From positions 29,686,964-29,750,963 of the forward strand of contig OW203761.1 in NCBI GenBank assembly GCA_934045905.1: a stretch of 64,000 bases of DNA. The letters run 5' to 3'. This DNA is from Leuctra nigra (lineage: Eukaryota > Arthropoda > Insecta > Plecoptera > Leuctridae). The translations under genes and the position numbers were made by a program. Under the pieces are notes generated by a model. It searched no databases. It saw nothing but the letters and a program-made list of their open reading frames with translations, and was not told the origin of the DNA. Below are positions 11,914-23,409 of the stretch, in pieces; the stretch's first letter is position 1; each line of letters starts with the position of its first letter.

Positions 11914-12178
11914 CTACATATAAACTTCTTCTTGTGGTGTTTGAGTGATTGACAGTGGCATGCTCTGGCGAGGCGGCAGCGGAACACGACGCCAGTGCCA
12001 TCTAGCGAGCGTCGCTCCAACTCCGAGGCTGTCTACCGACGGCGAGAGAAACTGTCGTCGAATAAGCCGAGATTCACTCCACACTTTCAGCAGGCGTCGA
12101 ATTCCAGTCAATCGAGGTGTCAAGTTTATGAACATAAGACAAATAATGACGAGACAGGTGGCTAACAACGTTACTGGA
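11914..12178 (-). CDS. Possible terminal exon of an unidentified membrane protein
   Basis: The minus strand has an acceptor-like site, GCATTTTATTTCAG, just before 12178, followed by one nucleotide that completes a codon and then 87 codons to a stop at 11914. The peptide starts with a hydrophobic segment (about residues 3-19, LLATCLVIICLMFI) followed by a basic stop-transfer patch (RLTGIRRLLKVW) and a polar, proline-rich tail ending EEVYM. That arrangement fits a single-pass or last-helix membrane protein with a short cytoplasmic tail. Base composition is near 50% GC against AT-rich flanks. I do not recognise the family, found no upstream exon on the minus strand, and see no close polyadenylation signal. 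It may be a chance open frame that continues upstream without a stop. Confidence 0.3.
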
Positions 12179-13292
12179 CTGAAATAAAATGCAGTCAAAT
12201 CAGTTGAGAAAACTTTTGACGAGTTTCTGGAAAATATTGATTTTGGATTATTTAAGTTTTTACTTCCTACTTTAACTTTTTTTGTTACCTTCTGAACCAA
12301 TTTCTTAATTGGCATGCAAAAGTAATTCAATCTGAATAAAGACGAAAGAGAAATGTAAGAAAAGAAAAAAAAAATACAAAAATGCAATATGCAATATGTA
12401 ATAAATAATAAATATGCAAGAAATAAATATGCCTACAACCACGAAATGATAAGTAATATGTGTGATGCGCATCATTCTCAGTATAATAGGTATGGTTTAA
12501 TTATTTAGTTTACATCAGTTACAATGGATTAGATAATATGTACATTTTAATAAATATTTGAATCATAATTTCATTATAAGTAAAATGTGTAAATAAATAT
12601 AAAATTTTAACGTTTGAAACAGTTTGTCTCCAAATGTTGAAATGGTGACGTCACTTGAGTACTCGGATGAGTTTAATTCTACGACAGAGGAAGAAAAAAA
12701 CAGAGGTTAAGTGGCATTATCGAATGAAATATTCATTCACATCATTTACATAAAATTTAAAAAGTATCAAAATGTGACTTATTTATAATGTTATACATTG
12801 CGATATTATATTGTGAAGCTTTCAAAACGATCTAATTTTATTCTTGATTAGCCGGTTGCAGGAATGCGATGATTTTAACTGATTCTGTCACGGATTCGTG
12901 CGATGAATATTCTGATGATAGGCAATGATGGCGGCGTCAAAGTTAATAGTCGGGTCTTCTTGCCAAATTAGTGACAACATGCATAACGCTAGTGACATTT
13001 GAAGCAGGACTATCCGCTGGCACGCAATCACCGAACACATTTATAACGATGTTTCTCACACTCATAAGTAAACTGAGTGAAGAGATGCAGATGCGCCGCT
13101 ACACAACGATTGGCAAATATTGAGATTTCAAATTGTGAAGACAACAGTATACCTATATTATTTCCGTAATGTTAAATCAAACACGGATATTTTGATGACA
13201 ATTCAGTAGAAAATTATAATATTTGGGACTTGCAATTTTCTTTGTTTTTGAAATACACAAAAAACTGAAAAGATTGAGATACAACTGTTTTT
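12179..13292. other. AT-rich non-coding stretch
   Basis: No gene seen. One CRE-like TGACGTCA lies at about 12646. The minus-strand frame that enters from 12187 to 12387 is Phe/Lys-rich and looks like translated AT-rich intron. Confidence 0.45.
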
Positions 13293-13425
13293 GGGCCAGT
13301 CTTTCAATACTCTGCTAACGTTTAAATGGTTGACTAGGACTGTATTGATATGGCAACAACCAATGACATTCCTAGAATGACTGTGTTAACTTTACTGGTT
13401 TAGCCGAGTATTGAAAAACTGGACC
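13293..13425. mobile_element. 133-bp MITE-like element with 23-bp terminal inverted repeats
   Basis: The left end GGGCCAGTCTTTCAATACTC and the reverse complement of the right end (13403-13425) agree at 20 of 23 positions. Its middle (TGGCAACA followed by CATTCCTAGAATGACT) recurs at 52867-52910 in a second copy. It is too short to code. Superfamily is not assigned because I could not define a target duplication. Confidence 0.65.
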
Positions 13426-13472
13426 TTAGTATCACAACTATCTTTGGTTTCACTTTAAAATTGATAAAGCAT

Positions 13473-13827
13473 AATTGAAGGGCGTGCCCTTCAATTAAAA
13501 ATTAAAATTGCTCTCATTTGCGTGCACGCAATAAATAGTTATAAGTCAATGAGAGCAAATTTTTGGATAAACACAATAAACAATATTATCAAATATTGGG
13601 TGATTTTTTTGAAAATTCCAATTTTTTGTATAAACATAATGAATAGTATTTTATATTAAATATTGGGTGAAAAATTGATATTCATTTTTTATGTAGTGTA
13701 AAAAACAGGAAGAATGCACAACATATAAAAAATACTATTTTTCAACCAATGTTTAATTTTATATACTGTTTATTGTGTTTATCCAAAAATGTGTTCTCAT
13801 TTACCTATAGCACTGTGCCCTTCAATT
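13473..13827. mobile_element. Fold-back element, 355 bp
   Basis: Bounded by AATTGAAGGGC and its exact complement GCCCTTCAATT (11 bp). Inside, TTTTTGGATAAACACAATAA near 13560 is mirrored by the complement near 13770-13790, followed by a paired CAATATTT/ACATTGG region, so most of the element folds on itself. The left end has an extra inverted GCCCTTCAATT only 2 nt away (13486-13496), giving a 24-nt palindrome. The left arm also contains a diverged tandem copy (GGATAAACACAATAAACA and GTATAAACATAATGAATA). No coding capacity. Confidence 0.7.
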
Positions 13828-15900
13828 ACTTAGACCTTACTTTATGCTTATAGACATTCCTGAAATCTCCAGATTTCTTAAAATTAGAATCGCCGATGTC
13901 TTAAAGTCCACCTCAACCGCACAAGTACAGCAACTCTTTCTCACCAGACAAATGAATTGAGCTTCCAAATTCTTTCTCTCGCAATAAATCACCAAATTAG
14001 ATTATCAATTCGCGAACGTGGATCTCTCCTCTCACATAGTTCTGCTGCTTCTCTAGGAATGTAGTTGTTTTATAGCATCATGTTTGAGATCTAAGATAGA
14101 AGTGTAAACTCCAATGCTTGCTCTGTACTCGACAAAGCCGAGTAGCAAACCAATGTCTTGCCACTGTGTAACTGATCTTAAATCATTTCATGAATACATT
14201 ACGTGCAGACGTTAGATGTTAAAAGCAGTACTTCTGTTTTACCAATGGAATAGTTATTCTTCTAGTGATAATACCTGTTAACATATCAAAGAAAGAGTAT
14301 TTCAAGTAATAAAATCTGGAGAGCTATTGTGCTTTCAGAACTATTGTGAATTGTGACAATGCATCTTTGATGAGCAACTCTGTGGGTGTAAATTAGTAGA
14401 TGCTTTATCCAGGGGACAGCTCTGTGAATGGTTGATGATTTTTGACTGAACATTTCTCACTTTGTGGTTCGGTTTTGAGATTTATTGGAATCCGGTATGT
14501 CGCTGGAGCTAAGTTTTTAAGATATATAGTATAATAATTTACAAGTACATGTTGAAAACAATGCAAGTCTTAAATCACTCTTCAGACTATTCACTTCACG
14601 CCGGAGAAGCAAATCTCTGAATTATGCAAGCACTGGAAGTAGTGTCGTGGTAGGAATGTGATCGAGTTATATTTCAATGACAGCGGAAAATTATAAAATA
14701 TTTTCGAGATGTAGGTATGTCCTTTCTTACGGAGGTGCCAGTTTTTATAACCTCTGCTTGAAAAGTCCAGAAAAACATACATTAAATCTAAGATTTATGC
14801 AAGTGGTTTGATTGTTTTAAACTCATTTGAAATGATTGCCTTATATACACATTTTGAGGCATAACTCATTGTTACATTGCTTTAAATAGCAATTGACAAT
14901 TTTCTATTTTATTGACGATGCACTGATTTTTAATGTGGTCACATTCCCTTTGTCTTACTTGATCAATGCGTCAAATGATTCCATGAACTGCAGAGTAATT
15001 TTTACCCCTAATCCCCCTTCCTCCCCCCTTCCCATTCCAACAAGCCATCAACCCTGCCACTCAAATAGTGTGTTGTGTTATGTAGTACTTTTGTTTGTCC
15101 GTTCCAACAACGAACGAGCAACCAACAGTTATTTTCTACCAATACACATAACCAATACACACGAATTGATCGAATCAGAATTTGTATGTCCGGTTTGCAT
15201 CAGATAAAGTGACAGTGAGGACACATCACCATTACATCAATGTCAATGCGAATTCACATTTCAAAGTCGAAACTCGTTGGATTTACGAGTTCGCGTCAGC
15301 AATACGTTTCGACCATACATTACTACTTTCAGTTGAGTTGACATATTACTAGCGAACAAATTAACATAAAATGATGACCAAATCATGGAAATGTTGTACA
15401 CTTTTTTTAAACAACCGAATTGTAGAGAACTATATTTTATATTTTATAACTGAGGGGTAGTAATTCCGGGAATTTATGGCTTATGAAAACAAGTTTGATG
15501 TAAACGTAAATTTGGTTGATATTTATTTTAATATGTTTTTGTTATTTTATTAATTGTTATTTTATGCCCAAATTTATTATGGATAATAAATCTGTGCTAT
15601 TTTAATACTTGAACTTCAATTTTGTTTCCAAGTTTGATGGACAAGTAAATTGGTTACATCTAATATAAATGTTTTCAATACCTATTGTTATAATATTTTT
15701 ATTTTACACTACATAATTTATTACTGTTAAAATCTGTTTATGCATAAACTTCTGTTAATATTTTGCAATTTCTCATGATCCATGATTTTATAAGGAATTT
15801 AGCCGAAATCTGTCATCACAGGAAGATGACATTTTGGACCGCTGTGACAATGCGAGATTTCCTGAGGAGACACCTGGACAACTGATATTCTGGACAAGTG
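13828..15900. other. Unique non-coding stretch
   Basis: AT-rich, with short frames only. No repeat ends, RNA gene or exon signal that I can support. Confidence 0.5.
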
Positions 15901-15913
15901 CTCACAGTACGTC

Positions 15914-15998
15914 GACGCCGCCTCAACCATCCCTTGCTACCGACGTCCACGCGACGCCGACGTCCACGCGACGCCGACGCCGACGCCGAAACCGACGC
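15914..15998. repeat. Imperfect GACGCC / CGACGTCC array
   Basis: Alternating GACGCC and GACGTCCACGC units, about 85 bp, GC-rich. It is the second of four such arrays in the window and is less regular than the one at 1834. The minus-strand frame through it reads SASASASRGRRRR, a by-product of the repeat. Confidence 0.75.
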
Positions 15999-16773
15999 CT
16001 CAAGTAAGGCGCACACACATCCATATCGGTTCCATGAAAACCAGATACACACTTGACAATTAAACTTTAAAACCACCTTTACGGCTTTATTAAAACAATA
16101 ATTTTGTGAATAAGCTAATTGCAACAATTCGTGGCTCCATCTGGCGCTGATGGCAATTGAAGCACGTGTAACAACAATTGACTTCAGCAATAATACCAAC
16201 AACTAACAAACAAGCAACTCATTTATAGCAATATTCAAAGAAAATCTCCCCATTCTCTTCAAGACGCAATGCACCATTTGGGGAAAGTTAAGTTTGCAAT
16301 TAACAGTGCTAAGCACCCTGGTATTATCGTTGTAGATGTGTCGAGGAGAAGAAGATGGTAGAAATGAACGCCTCTATAGGATTCAACTTGTCCCAAAGAT
16401 AATACTTATAATAGTGCCAGTTTGTTGGGCGCTTTGAACAAGTTCGAGCAAAATGATAATACCAAAGCAGGGAGACAAACATTGCTAACAATCGAGTTTA
16501 ATATGTCGAATTCGAGAAACAAATACGTGTAAAATTTAGATTGTAGTGCAATCTTCTTCTCTGGAAGACCTTCCGCCTGAATAAAATTTCTTTTTAGAGG
16601 AGATTTGTTTGTTTCTACAGCTATTATTTCTGTATTGTATGAATTTTGATGCATAAGCATCATTTTTTAGATACACCTTACCTACCTTTGTATGAAAATC
16701 TTTTCAATTTGATGTGAAGTAAATATTTGGTTGAAATTAGGAAATATGAATAACTATTATTAATTGATTTAGT

Positions 16774-16807
16774 AGTGGAGGTGCCATGATTTCACGGCAC
16801 CTCCACT
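16774..16807. repeat. 12-bp hairpin made of the GGCACCTCCAC motif
   Basis: AGTGGAGGTGCC and GGCACCTCCACT are perfect complements separated by 10 nt. The arm sequence is the core of the minisatellite at 2182-2505, here in inverted arrangement and alone. Confidence 0.7.
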
Positions 16808-16989
16808 CAGTAGCAAGTTGAAAAATATGGTTAGCTCTTACCGTTTTTTCAATTAGTAAATAGTAAGACCATTTTTTAAATGTCCAGTAGTAGGTACTTT
16901 ACAATTAAGCACGGCTGCATTTTATTTCAAAAAGTAAAACGATGATATTCAAGGTCAGCTGTGAATTTACGGGTGAATTTACCCATAGG

Positions 16990-16997
16990 AAAAATCT
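16990..16997. repeat. Probable target-site duplication of the SINE, left copy
   Basis: AAAAATCT, repeated at 17271-17278. It is short and A-rich, so a chance match is possible. Confidence 0.45.
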
Positions 16998-17270
16998 CTG
17001 AACTTCTCTCTGAAACGCTCTGAACTTGTATTCCGGAGTTCCGGGTTCGATTCCCACGGCCGTCCTTCCTGACTTGGTTTTATCGTGGCATTCCTTCATT
17101 CGACAGACACATGCTGGGATTGGGAAGGTAACCTACTAATAGGCCACGACCACCTCCTTCCCACCTTTCATCATTACCTACTCTTCACCATCATATCCCA
17201 ATCATCATCATAATCATTCATCCGTAGCCATTAGCCTCTCTGCAGAACAGTGCAATGTTAAAACCTACAA
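16998..17270 (+). mobile_element. Probable tRNA-type SINE
   Basis: Contains GGGTTCGATTCCC at about 17041-17053, a textbook pol III B box (GGTTCGANTCC). I see no clean A box upstream, so the 5' part may be truncated or diverged. It is followed by a non-tRNA body with CATC/CATA-rich sequence and ends in GTTAAAACCTACAAA. An 8-bp candidate duplication AAAAATCT flanks it. The length of about 273 bp fits insect SINEs. Part of this region also reads open on the minus strand (16905-17099), which is incidental. Confidence 0.55.
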
Positions 17271-17278
17271 AAAAATCT

Positions 17279-18500
17279 AGTAATATTTTATAAATGTTGT
17301 CAAACTTTTGATCCATTCAAACAATTAAACATGCGAAAAATATTTTACCCAGCTATTTCTCATTTCGACATAAGAAAAAAATGTGTCCAGACTTGATGTA
17401 CCTAAAAGCTCAAATGGGTTTGGACGGGTCCTCATTTTTTCACTTTTCAGTCGAATTTGGCCACAAATATTTTATTATAAATTATATTATTTATTTTTAA
17501 CTCTACTCAAGAAATAACTGCGCACATGATTCTTCATATTTGTAATCTATTGAATGAATGGTTCAAAAGTTCTGGCGATTAGGAAAAAAGATCCCAAGAA
17601 TTTATCAAGGTGCAGCCAACTCTTTATAAAAAAAGTAATGTATCATTCAACCAACTGCACATTGTAACCGCACACCAGTTGCAATTCCAACTGCGGTCTG
17701 ACCAATGGGCAATGAGTATCTTCTTCTACTTTTGAAAATTATTGCGTAATTATGCTTCAGAGCTGCCACCCAGTAGCGTAACTCTTCAGAAGTGTTTATG
17801 GTAATCTTTGTCTTTGCAAAGTTTGACATCGTTTACTCTCATTTCAAGCATAACTTAGATCTTGCAGGCTTAAATATACTCTTCAAGGTATTACCATAGT
17901 AAATAAACAACATTATTTACTACAGCTAATGTACGTTTATTCAGCGGTGAAATCGTATTCAAGGCTTATTTAGTTTGTTGGTAACACGCAGTACCGACTT
18001 TAATTCCTGAGGATTTTCTCGACGTCTTGGTTTATTTCTTCTACTGGTTGGTGGCAGAGGCAGGTCAAAGTTGAGAAACATTATTACGCCATGAGATTCT
18101 CTTCGCTTGAATATTCAATAGCAGCAGCAACAGCGAGACGGCGATACAAATCATAGCATGGCTCGCTGAAGAAGAGCGTGGAGGAAAAACGCGCTGATGA
18201 AGAACTTGTTGGTGGTTTTATGAGAGAGGAGGAATCAATAATAGCATTCGCCGGTGATTGGCGTTCTTGTCGTTATCTCCGAAAACATACAGATTTCTTT
18301 GAACAAGAAGAAATAATTTCTTAGTGTGATTCTTGATAATTTTCTGAGTGTCAGAGTCTATAGTCTTTCCAGGAGCCCCGTTTTACCAGATGGTCTCTGG
18401 CATCTTCCAAGGGGACATTGCAGGCCGTGAAGACTGACCAATGAAATGTCATGCAGTTCAAGATAATCGAAATGAAAAGTACTGTTTGCTTGTATAAGTA
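17279..18500. other. Unique non-coding stretch
   Basis: AT-rich up to about 17900, then mixed. It holds one copy of the recurrent motif TTGGTGGCAGAGG at 18048-18060. No gene recognised. Confidence 0.45.
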
Positions 18501-19860
18501 ATATCAAATGAAATCGATCTTCTTGCTCGCTCAGCGGTGTTGCTATTGGTGTTTACATTCCCAGCGTCTCCCCGGCGTCAAGACGCGCACCTCACCGAGG
18601 AGGGCGTCGAGGAAGAGTAGCGTCGCGACGACACTGTTTCAAAACACCGACACTTTTCAACTCTCATTGTTGGACGGATTCGGCTGTTGACACTATTTAT
18701 GGCTTTTTATTCTTTCCATCATGGCGGAATGTCTGCCAGCGTCGCCAACAAATACGACGTTGTTATGCTTTTCCCTCGCTCTCTTTACGTTTTCGTTTGT
18801 ATTTTTACTTGTCTCTCTCTCTCTCTTGGTATAATTCCTGTGTGTGGGTTTTGATGCGTCCGTCTCTGTCTAGAGCGTCGCGGCGTCTCTCTCTCTCTCC
18901 CTCAATGGAAACGCTCGACGCTCGTGGAATGGCCTCGCCCGCGCTCCGGCAATGAAGCCTGTCAGAAGAATGATGGACGTTCGCACATAAAACTGACGAG
19001 TGACTCATGGCGCCTTCACAAATGGCTCTGCGGAGCCTCGTATATCACTTTTATTACACCCATCTTCATTTTCATATTTCATATTTGCATTTTCTGTGCC
19101 GTTATAAATCAGAGAGTTTATGGCTAATTAGGCCTTTGTTGTAGAGGGGCCAGGACGACGGCATAACGGCTTATCGGACGCTGCGACGTAGCTGGGTTCG
19201 CGTCTATAGGGAGGGCGGTGGGAGGGTGAGACGGACGGGGGATGAAAGAGGGAGACGGGGATGATTTTCTGCGGATGCTGAGACTCCAGTCGAGCTGGCA
19301 AACCTGAGCCGAGAGAGATATTGCATCGCAGATCTGTGCCCTTGCTTACCGACACCTAACTCGTTTACACGGCCAGGATCCAACGCGGCCAAGCAATGTG
19401 CTGCTTATTGCGATAATGTTGGAAATAAGGCACCTAGAAAATGGCGAGCCGGCGGTTTTACACCGGGGGTGTGGGGGGAAATTAGCTGGCATGTACAATA
19501 CGACCACGTATATCACACAAGGGGTGGGTGGGACGGGGGTCAGAAAATGAGGTGAAAATGCTGAAGAGAAAATAGGACAAGAGGAACCGCAATCGGGGGG
19601 AGGGGGGGGGGGGGTGCAAAGTTTGGATAAAGGGAAAGGTGGAAGGGGTCTTTATTTGTCCAAGAGACGTACTGTATGAGTGTGTGCATGCATATTATAA
19701 GCCTACGTCGAGTCCGTGGTCGGCAAGTAGCGAAAAGTAGCGCCCCGTTGATGGAAAGCAACCCCTATCTCTGTCTGACTATGAAAGCAATAACGCGAAG
19801 AAGGGGGTGGGTTCCTCCGAAGAGTTACAATTTATAGACCAACATGGAGTCAGCAGGGGC
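18500..19860. other. GC/CpG-richer tract with CT microsatellites and G runs
   Basis: Markedly richer in CG dinucleotides than the flanks. Contains CT repeats at about 18812-18830 and 18886-18902, a purine-rich block at 19200-19260 and a 13-nt G run at 19602-19614. Several short frames are open but begin at non-ATG codons and show no domain. It could be the outer part of a CpG-rich promoter region whose motif-dense core is at 19878-20093. Confidence 0.35.
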
Positions 19861-19877
19861 AACGTAGCTCCTCTCTC

Positions 19878-20093
19878 ACTGGCTACGTAGCCAGTCGGTA
19901 CGTTCGACGGACGCATCTTTCCTTCTCATTAAAACCACTCCGAGCCCGCCATGTTGCGTCGTCAAGTTCACGGGTCACGTGACGTGTCGCGGTCAGAGCT
20001 CTGATTGGCTGCGACATAAGCTCTGATTGGTGACGTCACCTCGTGAATGATCAGTACCTGTTGATGTCACGTGACTCGATACAAGATGGCGGC
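19878..20093. promoter_or_regulatory. Candidate CpG-type promoter or enhancer cluster
   Basis: Within 216 bp there are: an 18-bp perfect palindrome ACTGGCTACGTAGCCAGT (19878-19895); CACGTGAC E-boxes at about 19977 and 20068; two GCTCTGATTGG units (inverted CCAAT, about 19998-20008 and 20020-20030); a CRE TGACGTCA directly after the second (20031-20038); and CAAGATGGCGGC (20082-20093), which matches the YY1/Pho-type motif seen just downstream of many TATA-less start sites. The density and spacing suggest a housekeeping-type core promoter, possibly bidirectional. No exon could be tied to it. Confidence 0.4.
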
Positions 20094-21224
20094 GTGTGCT
20101 AGATATTGATTGATGTGTGTCCACGATAGATCATCATTGTTGCAGAGAGCTTCCCAGGCTGCAAATCATCCGGATGGATGGCGCGACTGGTAGCTGTCAA
20201 AAGAGTAGACAGAAAAATAGGCATTAACTCATTTTAACACACGGTGAAAAAAACATATTCGAGATTTATTATTCTTTGAAAACAGTACACTTTATGAAAG
20301 TTATTATAATATATCTTTATTAATGTGTTGAAAAATACCATAAAAAATAGCACTAATTAGAATGATGAACTTTTTTAATTAGCCTTTCGCGTTGTTTATC
20401 GCCGTCAGAATGATTATGACCGTAGGCAGAGAGGGACACTTCTATAATATGATATAACGACTGTTTGTACATTACATTACATTCCATGGAATCAATACCA
20501 ACATTTCAAAATAACTCATACTTCCTCTCTGTCTAATTCCGTAATTTACGTGTTGTCATATTGTTTCCTGGGTATGTTCATAAAATCCTCGCCTGTCCGC
20601 TCTGGCCCGCCATTTACTCTTTATTTATGGTCTTCATTATGGCCCATTGATTCGTGAGGATCCGCCGAATGTTTCCAAATCGAGAAAAAAAGACAGCCAC
20701 AGTTCGGCAAAAAGTTGCAGGCAAATGGAAATGTGCGATGAAATATCGCGAATCATCGGAGGGATATAATTTACTGATGAAAATAATTGCGCATTAGTAA
20801 ATTTCGATAATGTATATATTAGCTGGCATAATGATACCGGATTGTGTGTTGGAATTGGCATCCCAATGCGTGCTTGTCATCCAGTGATATAGTACGTCAC
20901 TAGCCACCATGATCATAATTATTCAAAACCAGAAATTGTTTATTATTTTTTTGGGATGAACAAAATTTAGGAGACATCTCTCTTGAAAACGAGGACAGTT
21001 GCGACAGCATTAATTTCTAAAATTATGATTATTGCGACATTGTTCGTGGGGGTGTGCGTTTAACTTGGATGAAGTAAGGAATCGCCGAGCCAGACTAGGA
21101 GAGTCATAATTCACGAAGATGTCGCCAGTTTTGTTGATCCGGGCTCGGAATCACTGACCGGACACTATAGGTCCTCTGTTCCAAATCCCAGATCACATCA
21201 TCCCGCAGCCTCTCATCCCTGGAC
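20094..21224. other. Non-coding stretch
   Basis: Mixed composition. The block at about 20580-20880 is moderately GC-rich and rich in TTTAT/ATTA homeotic-type cores, which would fit conserved regulatory DNA, but conservation cannot be tested here. No gene seen. Confidence 0.35.
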
Positions 21225-21243
21225 CACGTGATGTGACGTCACA
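21225..21243 (+). promoter_or_regulatory. E-box plus CRE pair upstream of a possible first exon
   Basis: CACGTG (21225-21230) followed by TGACGTCA (21234-21241) in a CG-rich context. The same pairing occurs at 19976-20074 and 52509-52597. Confidence 0.35.
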
Positions 21244-21288
21244 CAACGACACCTGAGAGAGGGGGAGATCAATCTGTCTCGCCTCCCG

Positions 21289-21465
21289 ATGAAACTATTT
21301 GTCTGCGACGACTTCTTCTGCGCTGGACGGCATCGCGATACGACGACTATTCCAGCGACCGAAGCTAAAGGGACTTATTTACGGCCGTTTTCCTTCCGGG
21401 ATTCTCTTCTTGTTCTTCTTCGCGTCGTCCGCGGTTCCACCAGCACAGTTCTTAACGACTTGTGA
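21289..21465 (+). CDS. 58-codon ATG ORF, possible upstream ORF
   Basis: An ATG at 21289 opens a 58-residue frame (MKLFVCDDFFC... ending STVLNDL) that stops at 21463-21465, only 6 nt before a second ATG (21472). The stretch is about 50% GC and CG-rich, unlike the AT-rich DNA around it. The peptide has no recognisable domain. Position between a CRE/E-box pair and an ATG followed by a donor-like site would suit an upstream ORF in a 5' leader. Without transcript data it may equally be a chance frame. Confidence 0.2.
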   Translation: MKLFVCDDFFCAGRHRDTTTIPATEAKGTYLRPFSFRDSLLVLLRVVRGSTSTVLNDL

Positions 21466-21471
21466 GGCGCA

Positions 21472-21480
21472 ATGACAGTA
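21472..21480 (+). other. Possible start codon with adjacent splice donor
   Basis: ATGACA followed by GTAAGC. If this is a 5' leader exon, the coding part would be Met-Thr before the first intron. The donor matches consensus at +1 to +5 but has A instead of G at -1. Confidence 0.15.
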
Positions 21481-23409
21481 AGCAAGCACGAGCAGTTTGT
21501 TCTCCGTTCGTCTTGTTGGCTTTGTAATTGCTTTATTACTTGGAATAGGTCTATGACTAGCGAATCTTAATTATTATTATTCCCTAAGCTTCATCCCGTT
21601 TCATCCTTGCCAAGTTCTTCGTCATTCTCCTCCCTGTACCTTCTTACCCCCTTCATCCAGGGAACCGATCCCAGCTTCACAAACTCCTTTATTAAACTAA
21701 GATGATAAACCGTTTATAGAGATATATTGGCTGCAGAGCAGAGGGAGAAATGGAGCTCATTGGTAGATTTGCTGAGCACGTCATCCAAGCAGATCGTCAA
21801 AAATGTCAAAGTTTATTGGTCAATTCATATCGTCAGGTTCTATTGTTCAAGTCGCGTATCTGAAATGAGATTTTTGTAAAAGTCCCAGACGATCAAATAA
21901 TATTGTGACACAGTTACATTATTTTGATGAACTGTTTGTCTGGATATTTCAACAGACATTCTAAATGATACGTTGTTATTAACTTTTGCAAGAAAAACGT
22001 CCATGTAAAAGTTTTGCGCAATTGCTCTTGATGGGATTGCATATGTCTATGGTTGAACAAATTGACAAAGTTAGTTCCCATATAGAACAGCTCTGGGGTG
22101 ATTCAAAGGTAGGTCTACGGATGAAACAGACAGATAGACGGACAGACAGGCAATCACGTGACTTCATGGCTCATAGAGACAATGTAGGTACATTTGCGCT
22201 AGATTGCTATGGCGTGAGGAGAGAAGGAGCACAGATTTAAACAGATGGGATCGCGTGGGAGAGAGAGGGAGAGATACAAACTGCGACATTTCGTCACAAG
22301 GAAATGTTCATTCTTACGTCAGACGCTTCGACGGGAATGATGATTACACTGCTTGGGATGATCAAGAAACTTTGTGTCTTGCCTCGGGGGAGGTGTTAAA
22401 GATCGAGGCACAGGAGCAACTTGGAGGCTGTATTTACACGCGTTGCGAGATTGCGCACCTGATGTCACGTGATCATTTCATTATTCAGCGACAATACAAC
22501 ATGCGAATCTCGCGGCATTTCGGCAATCCAAGCGAGCGATCCCATTCTACTTTTATATCACACGCTTTCCTGTTCTTTGTCATTTTTTTCTGTCGAATAT
22601 GTAAACATATTATAAGTACAGCTTTGGTGCACTGATGTTGACCCAAATTATATTTTAAAGCTCACATCTCGTCGTATGATAGCATATAGCCAACGTTACA
22701 GCTGTTAATAATAAAAACAAATGGATATGACAAAATATTTATTGGGAACGCAATTATTCAGTCATATCTGATTTTCTCTACGAGCATCGCCTTAACAATC
22801 GCAATGACGTGTCATTAAAGAGGGTTTACAATTCCGATATGCACGCATCTATTAGATTTGTTTTCAACTGCTTTGCACCTTGTTTGAATATAAGTTTCTA
22901 ATGTTGCAGATGTGTCCACTCTTGTAGGTATTGAATATTTCAAAAAGTAATTTGAATGTTGTCAAGGAACTTCTTAAAATTAGCGAAAGAAGTGTATCTT
23001 GAATTAACAAGGGTTTAATATTCATAGCCTGTTGGTAGCAGTATAAACCCCTCAACCATCCCCTCTCCCTCCCCCTTCCCCTCACACCCCACCCCCAACA
23101 CGTCCACACTTCCCTTTTAAATATTTCCATTGCTAATTAAGTTTGCAAAGAATATAAACTCTTTCTTGCATTTTGAGGTTCAGTAATGTCGTGAAAAATG
23201 AGTGGAAGTTGCTGCTTGAGATTATTACATGGTCATGTGAATATGCGATGGCACATGGCCCCTCCACCAGCATTTACTCTGATAAAATCAGACAGAGAAA
23301 CATGAACAAAAAAGTATTTTTTTCTTTTTCTCATGGCTGATATCAATAGCCGATTTTTGTAAATAAAAATTGAATTTATTCTCATAATTTTTTAATAGAT
23401 ACCCTAACT
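21481..23409. other. Non-coding stretch
   Basis: One longer open frame (22204-22635, plus) begins at TTG, contains no recognised domain and drifts into Phe/Ile-rich residues, so I do not call it. A pyrimidine-rich run lies at 23056-23110. No repeat ends or RNA gene. Confidence 0.45.
23402..23409. repeat. hAT-type 8-bp target duplication, left copy
   Basis: CCCTAACT, matching 23869-23876 (CTCTAACT) at 7 of 8 positions and abutting the element end. An 8-bp duplication is diagnostic of the hAT superfamily. Confidence 0.8.

Noticed and set aside
22204..22635. 143-codon open frame
   Set aside because: Starts at TTG, has no domain, and ends in a Phe/Ile-rich stretch typical of translated AT-rich DNA.
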